A stretch of DNA of 64,000 nucleotides from an uncultured Lachnospiraceae bacterium (lineage in GTDB: Bacteria > Bacillota > Clostridia > Lachnospirales > Lachnospiraceae): assembly GCA_910578345.1 (NCBI GenBank), contig CAJTRA010000001.1, forward strand, positions 106,115 to 170,114. The letters are read 5' to 3'. Below, one piece after another: positions 36,781 to 45,896 of this stretch. The position numbers were made by a program, and so were the translations under genes. The stretch's first letter is position 1; each line of letters starts with the position of its first letter. The notes beneath the pieces were generated by a model, which saw nothing but the letters and a program-made list of their open reading frames with translations, had not been told where the DNA came from and did not search any database.

Positions 36781-37854
36781 TCACGTTCTGTTTCCTTCCT
36801 CCGCTGCCGTCTCCTGCAGATCTTCAGACGCACGCTCTGCCTCCTCTTGTTTCCACACCAGCGTATCGATGATATAGCGCGGCCTGTGCTTCGTTTCCAT
36901 ATAGATCTTACCGATATATTCTCCGATAATGCCCAGAGACAGCAAGGTGATACCGCCGATCAGCAGGGAGACAATCATCGTCGTCGTATAACCAGGTACA
37001 TTGTTTCCATTGGCCCAATCGATCAGACTGATCACACTCATGACGGCGCTGAATACAAACACAATAAATCCCAGCACACTGATCATTCTAAGCGGTCTTG
37101 TACTCATCGAGGTGATGCCGTCCATCGCCAATGTCATCATCTTACTCAGCGTATATTTAGAATGTCCTGCCTCTCTGGCTTTCACGTCGAAATAGACCAC
37201 ATCGGAAGGAAACCCCATCGTCGGGATCAATCCTCGCAGAAACAGGTTCGTCTCCTGGTACTGCGCCAGCGCATCCAGCGCTTTTTTGGACATCAGCCGG
37301 TAATCCGCATGGTTAGTGATCACTCTGCTTCCAAGAAGATGCATAAGACTGTAATACAGCGTAGCGCTCTCCTTCTTAAAGAAGCCGTCGGAATGCCTGT
37401 CATTGCGCACTCCATAGACCACCTCACTACCCGCCATATAGCTGTCGATAAACTGGTCTAACGCTTCGATATCCTGCTGTAAGTCCGCATCAATCGTCAC
37501 TACCGCATCCGCGTGTCGTCTCGCCGTCATCATCCCTGCCAGGATCGCACTCTGATGTCCATAGTTACCCGCCAGACTGACCACGGAAAACATCGCATCC
37601 TTCTCCGCAATTCCATGCAGCAGATACAGCGTGCGGTCCTTACTGCCATCGTTGACGAACATGACCTTACTGCCTGCGGCGATTCGCCCCGTCTGCTGCA
37701 GACGCCTGATCTTATCGCCAAGCACCTGTGCCGATTTCTCTATCACTTCTTCTTCATTATAGCAGGGAACTACCAGGTACAGGACCGGGATGCTTCTTTC
37801 TGTTCTTATCGTTTCGTCCATATCCTGTCTGCTCCCCTCTTCTTTATCGCTCAT
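36781..37854 (-). CDS. GtrB-like family 2 glycosyltransferase
   Basis: 357 residues. The GT-A domain has LVVPCYNEEEV, FVNDGSKDRT and TIDADLQQD. Two C-terminal helices (about residues 255-280 and 290-315) are followed by a charged tail. The layout matches undecaprenyl-phosphate sugar synthases of the GtrB/ArnC type, and a GtrA protein is encoded at 16292. The first ATG is used; an ATG 11 codons later (37821), after AGGGGAG, is an alternative. Operon with UDP-sugar enzymes upstream and the deacetylase downstream, which would fit a lipid-linked amino sugar or uronic acid (inference). Confidence 0.87.
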   Translation of the reverse strand: MSDKEEGSRQDMDETIRTERSIPVLYLVVPCYNEEEVIEKSAQVLGDKIRRLQQTGRIAAGSKVMFVNDGSKDRTLYLLHGIAEKDAMFSVVSLAGNYGHQSAILAGMMTARRHADAVVTIDADLQQDIEALDQFIDSYMAGSEVVYGVRNDRHSDGFFKKESATLYYSLMHLLGSRVITNHADYRLMSKKALDALAQYQETNLFLRGLIPTMGFPSDVVYFDVKAREAGHSKYTLSKMMTLAMDGITSMSTRPLRMISVLGFIVFVFSAVMSVISLIDWANGNNVPGYTTTMIVSLLIGGITLLSLGIIGEYIGKIYMETKHRPRYIIDTLVWKQEEAERASEDLQETAAEEGNRT

Positions 37855-37900
37855 TCTTCGATCGTACCTTTCTAATCACACCGCTGTCAGACGGTTTTAC

Positions 37901-38896
37901 TTACACGCCATAATAGGCCCGGTACCACTCCACGAACTTGCTAAGTCCCTCTTCGATCGTCGTCTCCGGCTTGAAATCATAATCCTTCATCAAATCCGTG
38001 ACATCAGCATAAGTCTGGTATACATCGCCCGGCTGCATCGGCAGATATTCTTTCACCGCCGTTTTTCCAAGACACTTTTCCAAAGCCTCTATATAATCCA
38101 TCAATTTCTCAGGCTTGTGATTGCCAATATTATATAGTTTGTAACTGACACCCTTGTCATTTTGCTGTGGAGGATTACCGAGAATGTTCACCACACCTTT
38201 TATGATATCATCAATATACGTAAAATCCCTATACATATCGCCATTATTATAGATCTGGATGGGCTCTCCTGAAAGGATCTTCTGCGTGAATTTATAATAC
38301 GCCATATCCGGCCTTCCAAACGGTCCATACACCGTAAAGAAGCGCAGTCCTGTCACCGGGATATGGTACAGTTTGCTGTAAGCATGCGCCATCAGCTCGT
38401 TGGACTTCTTCGTAGCCGCATACAGACTCACCGGCTCGTCCACCTTATCCTGCGTGGAAAAGGGTGTCTTCTCATTGCCGCCATAGACGGAACTGGAAGA
38501 GGCATAGACTAAATGTTCCACCGGAAAATACCGACAACCTTCCAAAACATGAAAGAATCCCATCATATTAGAACGCATATAGGCATCCGGATTGTCAATA
38601 CTGTAGCGCACCCCGGCCTGTGCGCCCAAATTCACAACAATCTGCGGCGCATACTCCTGGAACAGCCGGAAGACATCACTCTTATCCCCCAGATCTCCCT
38701 TGATAAAGGTGTAATTCTCATGCTCCTTCAAGAGAGAGAGCCTGTCTTCCTTCAGTCTCACATCATAATAATCATTCAGATTATCAAAACCGACGACCCC
38801 GGCGCCCTTCTCAAGCAGACTCTTAGACAGATGAAAACCGATAAAGCCGGCTCCTCCCGTCACCAAATAGGTTTTATTGATATCCAATGGTTTCAT
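37901..38896 (-). CDS. UDP-glucuronate 4-epimerase
   Basis: 331 residues, extended SDR. NAD motif VTGGAGFIGFHL, catalytic serines YASSSSVYG (residues 131-139) and Y159-x-x-x-K163 (LYAATKK). The segment QAGVRYSI is typical of enzymes that convert UDP-GlcA to UDP-GalA. GGGGG lies 6 bases before the ATG at 38896; an ATG four codons earlier has no site. Its substrate is made by the adjacent UDP-glucose dehydrogenase. Confidence 0.88.
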   Translation of the reverse strand: MKPLDINKTYLVTGGAGFIGFHLSKSLLEKGAGVVGFDNLNDYYDVRLKEDRLSLLKEHENYTFIKGDLGDKSDVFRLFQEYAPQIVVNLGAQAGVRYSIDNPDAYMRSNMMGFFHVLEGCRYFPVEHLVYASSSSVYGGNEKTPFSTQDKVDEPVSLYAATKKSNELMAHAYSKLYHIPVTGLRFFTVYGPFGRPDMAYYKFTQKILSGEPIQIYNNGDMYRDFTYIDDIIKGVVNILGNPPQQNDKGVSYKLYNIGNHKPEKLMDYIEALEKCLGKTAVKEYLPMQPGDVYQTYADVTDLMKDYDFKPETTIEEGLSKFVEWYRAYYGV

Positions 38897-38925
38897 ATTA
38901 ACCCCCATGATTCAACAAGCGCGTT

Positions 38926-40236
38926 TTAGCGTCCAATACTATAGTATTCCACGCCAGCCTCCTTCATCATCTTCAGATCATATAGATTGCGTCCATCATA
39001 TACAAGCGGAATCCTCATCTTTTCCCGGAAAGTCTCAGGTGTGACCGCCTTGATCTCACCCCATTCCGTAAAGATAAAGCAGATGTTTGCATCCTGCAGC
39101 GCCTCTTCCGGTGTCGCTGCATATTGGATCGTTCCTTTCCCACTCTTACCTTCGGGATATCTCTTCTTGAAATGATCCGCCGCCACCGGATCATAAGCAT
39201 AAATATCCGCACCGCTCTCCAGAAGAAGCGCTACATTATCCAGCGACGGCGCTTCTCTTAAGTCGTCTGTCCCTGCCTTAAAGGCAAGTCCCAGCACAGC
39301 CACCTTCAGATTCTGGAAAGTGATCATCCGGTTGCTGGCCTTCTGGAACAGTCTTGTTTTCTGCTCCGCATTGACATCCACGGCTGCCTCCACAGTGCGC
39401 AGCGTATAGCCGTTCTGTCTGGCAAGATATTTGAGCGCTTTCGTGTCTTTGGGGAAGCAGCTTCCGCCATATCCTACACCGGCATTTAAGAATCTCGAAC
39501 CGATTCTTTCATCGTAGCTCATTCCCTCCGCCACAGCGTCGATATCCGCCCCAACCAGCTCGCACAGATTGGCAATGTCGTTCATGTAAGAGATTTTAAG
39601 CGCCAGGAAGTCATTACACGCATATTTGATCATCTCGGCCGAGCGTCTGCCCACTGAAACGATTGGCAGTCCAAACGGCTCATAGATCTTCTTTAAGACC
39701 GTTTCCGCTTCCTTACTCTCTGTACCGATGATGATCCTGGCAGCATGCAGCGTATCATGGACCGCCGACCCCTGCGCCAGGAACTCTGGATTAGAAGCCA
39801 CTTCCACCTTCACATCTCTGATCAGGAAATCTCTGATAAACTGCTCTACTTTGTCATTCGTCCCGACAGGAACCGTCGATTTCACAACCACCAGGCAATC
39901 CCGCTCTACAGACTCTGCGATCTGCCTGGACACTGTCGCGATATAACTTAAATTAGCGGAACCATCTGGCTGCTCCGGCGTTCCTACTCCTATAAAAATG
40001 GCATCCACATCCTTGTAGGCGTTCTGATAATCTGTCGTGTAATGCAGCCTGCCCGTCGCATTGTTCTTCTGCATCAGCTCTTCTAACCCTTCTTCATAGA
40101 TCGGGGAAACGCCGGACTCCATCAGTTTCACTTTCTTCTCATCCACATCCACGCATGTGACGTCATGTCCCTTCTCCGCAAAACATACCCCTGCAACAAG
40201 TCCTACATACCCTGTTCCTGCAACTGCTATCTTCAT
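38926..40236 (-). CDS. ugd: UDP-glucose 6-dehydrogenase
   Basis: 436 residues. N-terminal NAD motif VAGTGYVGLV, substrate segment NPEFLAQGSAV and the catalytic cysteine in GYGGSCFPKD (C260). It oxidises UDP-glucose to UDP-glucuronate using NAD in two steps. The ATG at 40236 follows GGAGGAAGAG; the frame is open further upstream but without a better start. First gene of the four-gene operon Ugd, epimerase, GtrB-like GT2, YdjC-type deacetylase. Confidence 0.95.
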   Translation of the reverse strand: MKIAVAGTGYVGLVAGVCFAEKGHDVTCVDVDEKKVKLMESGVSPIYEEGLEELMQKNNATGRLHYTTDYQNAYKDVDAIFIGVGTPEQPDGSANLSYIATVSRQIAESVERDCLVVVKSTVPVGTNDKVEQFIRDFLIRDVKVEVASNPEFLAQGSAVHDTLHAARIIIGTESKEAETVLKKIYEPFGLPIVSVGRRSAEMIKYACNDFLALKISYMNDIANLCELVGADIDAVAEGMSYDERIGSRFLNAGVGYGGSCFPKDTKALKYLARQNGYTLRTVEAAVDVNAEQKTRLFQKASNRMITFQNLKVAVLGLAFKAGTDDLREAPSLDNVALLLESGADIYAYDPVAADHFKKRYPEGKSGKGTIQYAATPEEALQDANICFIFTEWGEIKAVTPETFREKMRIPLVYDGRNLYDLKMMKEAGVEYYSIGR

Positions 40237-40338
40237 CTCTTCCTCCATTCCGAAGCGTTCCATCTAACCACTATGATCCTGCTTATGCAAAATCCCAACC
40301 TATCTTTCTAAGGATACTTTTTCGTTGTCTCTCTACTA

Positions 40339-42585
40339 TTATATCCCAATCTGCTCTTTCGTCAATTTCCGTTTTCCAAACGCCTTTATGACTATCCTCT
40401 CCACAATCCCTACCATGACCGCCAGCGCACCGGCTAACAGTAAATATTTAAACGCCACATTGATATTATAGATGCTGTAATCATATGCCTCGCTGTACTG
40501 ATCCGAGAAGCTAAGCACCGCACTTCCGTATAATAGATAGAAGATTCCATACGCCAAAACCAGCACAAGAAAGCTGTTTAGACAATACTGTGTCAAAATC
40601 GCAAAGGCATTCTCCCTGTTTAGCTTCGTCTTCCCGCTGATCCATACAGATAACAGCCCCGGCACCATTAACATCATAAAACTGATCCACTGCATCGTCA
40701 AATCCCCTTTCTCTCTTACGCGATCTTCTTCCCTGACGCCGCCCGCTTCCTGTCTGTCAAAGACTCCCGCCTCCTGATCGGCTCCGGCGCTGCACCGAAT
40801 CGAGACGTCTCCATAAATCCGATATCTCTCCGGATCGATCTTTTGCCCATCCGAGAGGCGAAACGTTTCCTCCTGCCAGTAATATCCCATGCTCTCCAAC
40901 ACCGAGGCCGGAATGACCGCCCCGTCCTCCACGAAAATATGCGTCGTCTGACCATCCTTGATAAAGTCCACTTTGTGTCTCTTCTCAGACCCCATAAATA
41001 CATCCGCCAGGTTCTCAAAGCGTGTGGTATAATAATCTCTCAAATATCCGATCGTTTCTTCGAATTCAGGATAAAAAGAAGCGATGTACCCTTGCTTTTC
41101 TTCCCATCGTATTTCATTCATCCGGTATGACTGCCCTAAATACCGCTTCATATCCTCGAAGTATTCCTCCTGATACCGGCGGCCATGCATTTGTGCAAAA
41201 TCTCCCAGCACGGCGGACACTTCCGCACGGAAGCGGCCGCTTTGATACAATCTGGCATACCAGGATTCTCCAAATGAGCTGACAAGCGGATTGGCACCTC
41301 TTTCCTCATTACCAAAGGCCAGGTCAAAATCCCATGCCGGGCCGGCCGTCAGCCTGCTTTCCTCCGACATATCTTCCTTAAAGAAAAAAGCACTGAGCAG
41401 ATTCGCATCCGGATCATTGCTGAGCTCATTCATCAAAAACAACTTTGCAAAAGAATTGACATCAATATACTCTGTGTATGCGTCGCTTGCTGCCGCATTC
41501 ATAATATGCCCGGTCGTCTTATCCAGATACGTCTTAATCGCTTCATACTGCTCTTGGGTCACTTCTGCCGGGCTATTAATCAAAAAGGATCCAAACTCTG
41601 TCTTAAGCGTTCTTTCCGGGTCGTCCTCCCTGAAATTCGCTTCCAGAAGATATCCGGCGGGAATGTCTACCCGGTTTGGCGCTGCTTCTACCTTCTCACA
41701 GATCAGGTAAGTGCCCATATAGTTTCCGTTAAAATACATATCTGCAAATTCGGAATCCACGGCATAGGGCATTGCAAGATCCCTGGCAAGATCATAAGCC
41801 AGCTTGTTCCGCATCATGGAAACATCCAGTCTGTTTGCCTGTATCACCCAATTCTGCGCACTTCCCATCTGCAGAATATCCGTATTCTCACGCAGCCGGA
41901 CACTATATTGATTCTTGGCGCCAACGCCGTCCCAGCTCGTATTGCCTCTGCCTCTGATCCGTTCCATAGCGCCTTCACTGTCTGTCTTTCCATCTGCCGT
42001 AATACAACAAAACTGTCCAGACTCTTCGTTTCCCTTGTAGGCATCTACATAGTCCATAGAACCGGATTGGGTATCAATAAACACCGCCGGAAGATTCTGC
42101 GACTGCAGGAAAACCATTGTATAACATAGGCTGCCCTGTTCTTTCTCTGTTATCTCCAGTTCATACTCCGTCTCTGCCTGCAGCTCTGGCACCACCTGCC
42201 CTGAAAAGACCTCCCTGCCAGACAACCGGATCTCATACACAGTCTCATCAAACACATAGGAAACCTCTGCCATCTGCGCATAGGCAGGCAGAAAAGCATA
42301 GCAGATTCCACCCGTGATATACAAACCGAGCTCTCTTCCCTGCTCTTCTCCTCCTGCCAATACCCGTATGGGAAGAAAACTCTTCTCATACGGATCTTCC
42401 ATCTCCCCCACCGGCTCCTTTACAATACTGTCACTTATGACTACCCGATAGTCGTCCTGATTTCTGTTCGCCTCTCTGCTTTCTGCCAGATAGAAGATAC
42501 AATAACAGACCGCACAGAGCGCAAGCGCAAGAATCACTGTATTCGTTATTCTGTTTTTCTTTTTAGGTTCCTGATCCAACCGCAT
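40339..42585 (-). CDS. CotH-type kinase-fold membrane protein
   Basis: 748 residues: one N-terminal helix (about residues 15-35), an extracellular beta-rich part, a CotH domain from about residue 150 and two to three C-terminal helices. CotH hallmarks are RIRGRGNTSW, KNQYSVRLR, MMRNKLAYDLARDL and MYFNGNYMGTYL; the WDFDLAFGN segment carries metal-binding acids. CotH proteins are atypical kinases of secreted proteins in spore coats. Here the partner is unknown. AAGGA lies 6 bases before the ATG at 42585, 33 bases after the previous stop. Last gene of the GT8-DUF4956-CotH-CotH operon. Confidence 0.82.
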   Translation of the reverse strand: MRLDQEPKKKNRITNTVILALALCAVCYCIFYLAESREANRNQDDYRVVISDSIVKEPVGEMEDPYEKSFLPIRVLAGGEEQGRELGLYITGGICYAFLPAYAQMAEVSYVFDETVYEIRLSGREVFSGQVVPELQAETEYELEITEKEQGSLCYTMVFLQSQNLPAVFIDTQSGSMDYVDAYKGNEESGQFCCITADGKTDSEGAMERIRGRGNTSWDGVGAKNQYSVRLRENTDILQMGSAQNWVIQANRLDVSMMRNKLAYDLARDLAMPYAVDSEFADMYFNGNYMGTYLICEKVEAAPNRVDIPAGYLLEANFREDDPERTLKTEFGSFLINSPAEVTQEQYEAIKTYLDKTTGHIMNAAASDAYTEYIDVNSFAKLFLMNELSNDPDANLLSAFFFKEDMSEESRLTAGPAWDFDLAFGNEERGANPLVSSFGESWYARLYQSGRFRAEVSAVLGDFAQMHGRRYQEEYFEDMKRYLGQSYRMNEIRWEEKQGYIASFYPEFEETIGYLRDYYTTRFENLADVFMGSEKRHKVDFIKDGQTTHIFVEDGAVIPASVLESMGYYWQEETFRLSDGQKIDPERYRIYGDVSIRCSAGADQEAGVFDRQEAGGVREEDRVREKGDLTMQWISFMMLMVPGLLSVWISGKTKLNRENAFAILTQYCLNSFLVLVLAYGIFYLLYGSAVLSFSDQYSEAYDYSIYNINVAFKYLLLAGALAVMVGIVERIVIKAFGKRKLTKEQIGI

Positions 42586-42617
42586 CGATTCCTTCAATCC
42601 AGATAAACTTACATACC

Positions 42618-44087
42618 CTACAATCCATAATAACGATCCAGATACTTCATACGTTCTTCTATCAGATCGTGCAGTGCATGACATCCTCTGACATACACGC
42701 CAACTTCTCCTCTTCTGGCAATATAGCCAGAATCAACCAGCCTCTGCTCATACAGACAGGCTGTCTGCAGCAGATTGTCTGTAGAAAGGACATCCTTCCG
42801 CAGCGTCCTCCAGCGCCGTGCCGTTTGCGCTTCCAACCCCTGGATCCGAGAAACTAATGCATCATACTCTGTATCTTCTATGATGGTTTCTGATACAAAA
42901 AGTGACTGCCAGCCGATTTCTTTTGGATACATCCCCAAAACGAACCTGCTTCTCTCCGGTATCTTAGAAAACCGGCATCCTCCAGCCATCTGCCGCGCCG
43001 TCACATAGTATTCTTCCACACTATTCTCAACCGCACACGCCGCCTGCAGATAGAGATGATAATTCATATAATTTTCAAGATCAACCTGGGAAAATGACTG
43101 TTCTCCTGCCGTCCACATATCCTCGTATGTTTTCAGCAGCCGGCTCCCCTGCGGGTGTTCGCTGCCGTCGATCATCTTATATTGCTTCGTCCCATCCTCC
43201 CGCATCGCTTCACATTCATATAAACCGTCTTCTTCCTGTAGTTTCAGATAGCCTCTGCCGATCTTTGGCGACAGATAATACAATCCTTTGTACTCGCCAT
43301 CTACGATCAGCTCTGCATATTCCATGCCTTTCCTAAGAGTATCCTCCTCGCATACGCAGTTCCACAAGTAAACCGCCATCATCTCCCGTGAGACAGCCTC
43401 ATCTTTCTCACTCACCGGATATAATTTCCATGCGCTCCTCTTTCCAAGTCCCAACAGGGAAAGATTCCTTTCCTCTGACGGATCCTTCTTATGCAGCCGA
43501 AAACTGATCGTCCCCGTGCTGTCGTTGATCTTCGCCTCCATCTGGGATTCTTTGGCGCTCATTGTGACCACATCATGGTCGTCTGGATCCTGTATCACCA
43601 TATTTCCTCCGGCATACTCCCCGGACAGCTCATCCATGTCAGAATGAATACCGATCACCGGAAGCCCTGTAAAGATCAGATCTGCAACCGCATACGCCTC
43701 CTTCGTCACAAACCAAATCTTGAAAGCATGTCCCTCCAAGATCGCTCTGCGCTTATCTTCCAGAATCTCCTCGTCCTGAATACATACAATACAATCCTCT
43801 CCAACAGAAGAAAAAGAACCTTCATACGACTTCTCTTCTATCTTCTGACTGACATAGAATGTATTGTCCGTCTGATCGTAGGGAACCTGCTTTCCCTCAA
43901 ACCGTATTCTCCTGTCCAGATGATCCAAAGGATCCCCTCTGGGAAGGTCTGCCACCAACTGAGTCAGTTCCTCTTCTGACATCACATACAAGCCGTTTAA
44001 TTCCATGGCATCCACTCTGCCAAACAACAGCAAAGAGACAAGAAGCGCCGCGGCCAGACACAACATCCAAATCTGTTTCCTCTTCAT
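42618..44087 (-). CDS. Divergent CotH-like secreted protein
   Basis: 489 residues with an N-terminal signal peptide (KRKQIWM, hydrophobic core, about residue 26). The middle shows CotH-like features in degenerate form: ISFRLHKK, LGLGKRSAWKLYP and ELIVDGEYKGLYYL. The usual RGNSTW and WDFD elements are not clearly present, so kinase activity is doubtful. It may be a substrate-binding or regulatory partner of the CotH protein downstream. The start overlaps the DUF4956 stop as TAATG, so translation is coupled. Confidence 0.7.
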   Translation of the reverse strand: MKRKQIWMLCLAAALLVSLLLFGRVDAMELNGLYVMSEEELTQLVADLPRGDPLDHLDRRIRFEGKQVPYDQTDNTFYVSQKIEEKSYEGSFSSVGEDCIVCIQDEEILEDKRRAILEGHAFKIWFVTKEAYAVADLIFTGLPVIGIHSDMDELSGEYAGGNMVIQDPDDHDVVTMSAKESQMEAKINDSTGTISFRLHKKDPSEERNLSLLGLGKRSAWKLYPVSEKDEAVSREMMAVYLWNCVCEEDTLRKGMEYAELIVDGEYKGLYYLSPKIGRGYLKLQEEDGLYECEAMREDGTKQYKMIDGSEHPQGSRLLKTYEDMWTAGEQSFSQVDLENYMNYHLYLQAACAVENSVEEYYVTARQMAGGCRFSKIPERSRFVLGMYPKEIGWQSLFVSETIIEDTEYDALVSRIQGLEAQTARRWRTLRKDVLSTDNLLQTACLYEQRLVDSGYIARRGEVGVYVRGCHALHDLIEERMKYLDRYYGL

Positions 44088-44758
44088 TATCCAACACGGT
44101 CTCCCATTTCCAAAAGCCAGTTAACCCCTTTGACATGCGCACAGTCTCTTACAGCCTTGACCGCCTCTTCTTTAATCTCCTGCCGTGCCGAAACCTCACA
44201 TATGATCTCGCACCGCTCTTCTATGTAATTGGATGCACGCACTCCCATCTTCGGATAATATACTTTCAGTTTCTCCTTGATCTGTTCCAGCTCCACTTCT
44301 TTGGTGCCGCGTATAATGATCAGATATTTTCTCTGCATGCTCGTATAATAGCTGAACGATAACAGTACGATCGCAATCACGATCGTAGAAAGAATTGCAA
44401 GCTTGTAAATCTGGGCTCCCACGCAGAGTCCCTCAACAATCGCCCAGAAAATATAGATCGTATCAGACGGATCTTTGATCGCAGTCCGAAACCGGACGAT
44501 CGAAAGTGCACCTACCATACCCAATGAAATCGCCATATTACTGCTGATCATCAACATGATCACCGATGTGATCAGCACAATCACGACGTTTCCTGCATTA
44601 AACCGTCCATTATAGCAGACTCCCGTATAGGCAAGCCGATAAGTGACAAAAATAACCATTCCCAATAACAACGCCGTGCACAGAACGAATAAGATCTTAT
44701 CCGCATCAAGCGCATCGCTGTTGCCCGTAAACCAATCCAAAATCTCTCTCTTCGACAT
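44087..44758 (-). CDS. DUF4956 membrane protein
   Basis: 223 residues: four helices in the first 140 residues, then a small cytoplasmic ferredoxin-like domain. The segment MVGALSIVRFRTAIKDPSDT is diagnostic of DUF4956. In many genomes DUF4956 genes sit with CotH and VTC (polyphosphate polymerase-like) genes; all three are in this locus, though the VTC gene is 8 kb away. Function unknown; an ion or polymer-related membrane role has been guessed from the association. GGAG lies 7 bases before the ATG at 44758; an upstream in-frame GTG is less likely. Confidence 0.87.
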   Translation of the reverse strand: MSKREILDWFTGNSDALDADKILFVLCTALLLGMVIFVTYRLAYTGVCYNGRFNAGNVVIVLITSVIMLMISSNMAISLGMVGALSIVRFRTAIKDPSDTIYIFWAIVEGLCVGAQIYKLAILSTIVIAIVLLSFSYYTSMQRKYLIIIRGTKEVELEQIKEKLKVYYPKMGVRASNYIEERCEIICEVSARQEIKEEAVKAVRDCAHVKGVNWLLEMGDRVG

Positions 44759-44770
44759 ACTCTTCTCCAC

Positions 44771-45712
44771 TCAGAACTGCCTATTTTTCTCAAATAGTTT
44801 CTTCAGTTTCTGCCTGCCTCTCTGAAGAAGCGTCGGTCCGTGATAACTTCTTGCCGCCGCTTCATCGAAAAGCCCCTGCAAGTCAGGCTGCGCATTCACA
44901 TAATCCCACCAGACAGAACCCAGATTCGTATCATACTGTTTCCATGGTTTATAGCCGGCATAGTGGATCATCACCGGATGCCGTCTTGCCTCTTCACATT
45001 CCTTCGCCGGATGAACCTTTTCCCTGATGCATCTGGCATAGTCCTCGTCTGTCATATAGGCAAGACAATTATATTTAAGGGGCAGATAGACGATCGCTCC
45101 CTGACAGGTAAGATTCAGAATATCCTGATCCTGGTAATAAAGCTTCTGTTTCGCCCATTCACGCCACTGCTCTTCCAGATTCCTGTTCCGAATCTCTTTC
45201 AGATTCATCAGCGTCACGCCGGCATTGATATAATTACCCCGCAAATTCTCCATAAAATGCCAGTAGGGCTGTTTGCTGTTTCTCTCCCACTGATCGGAAA
45301 GATTCGCCCCTCCCCTCACCGCTGCCAGGAGTTTTCCCTCCATCGGCGTCTGCCATAGCTCTTCCAGACTGTCCTGGAAAAGAATGTCCACATCCGTATA
45401 CAGAATCTGGTCCACCTCCCGCAAAAGTCCCGGCAAGGCCAGCCGCAGATAAGTCCCCGCTGAAATTCCTCTGACTTCATAGGCGCCCTCATACGGATTG
45501 TCCATCACTTTCATGGTAAGTTCCGACTCTTTATCCCGCGCCGCCACGATCTGACGCAGCTTATGCTCAACCTGCGCCGCTTCTTTTGTACAGACACAGT
45601 ATATGTGATAATGCACATGATCTGCCCTGGCAAAATCTAACAGCGAAGCAGCTGTTACCTGTGCCTGGTTCATCAAATTATGGTCAAAGCAAAACGCTAC
45701 ATTGATCTGCAT
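44771..45712 (-). CDS. Family 8 glycosyltransferase
   Basis: 313 residues. The GT8 pattern is clear: N-terminal NVAFCFDHN, then GTYLRLALPGLL and the metal-binding LYTDVDILF (D-x-D). Later come NAGVTLMNL and MIHYAGYKPW, the GT8 C-terminal His motif. Family members use UDP-glucose or UDP-galactose. GGGAAAGAG precedes the ATG. First gene of the DUF4956/CotH operon with its own extended -10 promoter, so the CotH proteins and this transferase are likely made together. Confidence 0.88.
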   Translation of the reverse strand: MQINVAFCFDHNLMNQAQVTAASLLDFARADHVHYHIYCVCTKEAAQVEHKLRQIVAARDKESELTMKVMDNPYEGAYEVRGISAGTYLRLALPGLLREVDQILYTDVDILFQDSLEELWQTPMEGKLLAAVRGGANLSDQWERNSKQPYWHFMENLRGNYINAGVTLMNLKEIRNRNLEEQWREWAKQKLYYQDQDILNLTCQGAIVYLPLKYNCLAYMTDEDYARCIREKVHPAKECEEARRHPVMIHYAGYKPWKQYDTNLGSVWWDYVNAQPDLQGLFDEAAARSYHGPTLLQRGRQKLKKLFEKNRQF

Positions 45713-45830
45713 CTCTTTCCCACACCTCTCTTTTCGGCCGCTCTATCTTACCGTCACCAACATCAGAAATTTCACTTTCAGTTATGCAGACTCTTTCCTG
45801 TCTGACTTTGGCAAGAGCCCTAACTTTTTC

Positions 45831-45839
45831 ATTATAGCA
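45831..45839 (-). promoter_or_regulatory. Extended -10 promoter of the GT8-DUF4956-CotH operon
   Basis: On the minus strand TGC immediately precedes a consensus TATAAT (45831-45836), an extended -10 of the TGnTATAAT type. There is no good -35 box. The leader to the ATG at 45712 is about 110 bases. Confidence 0.5.
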
Positions 45840-45896
45840 AAAAAAAGCTGGATTGGCGATATGGTTCCTGGATATTTTCGATGGACAGGTAACAGT

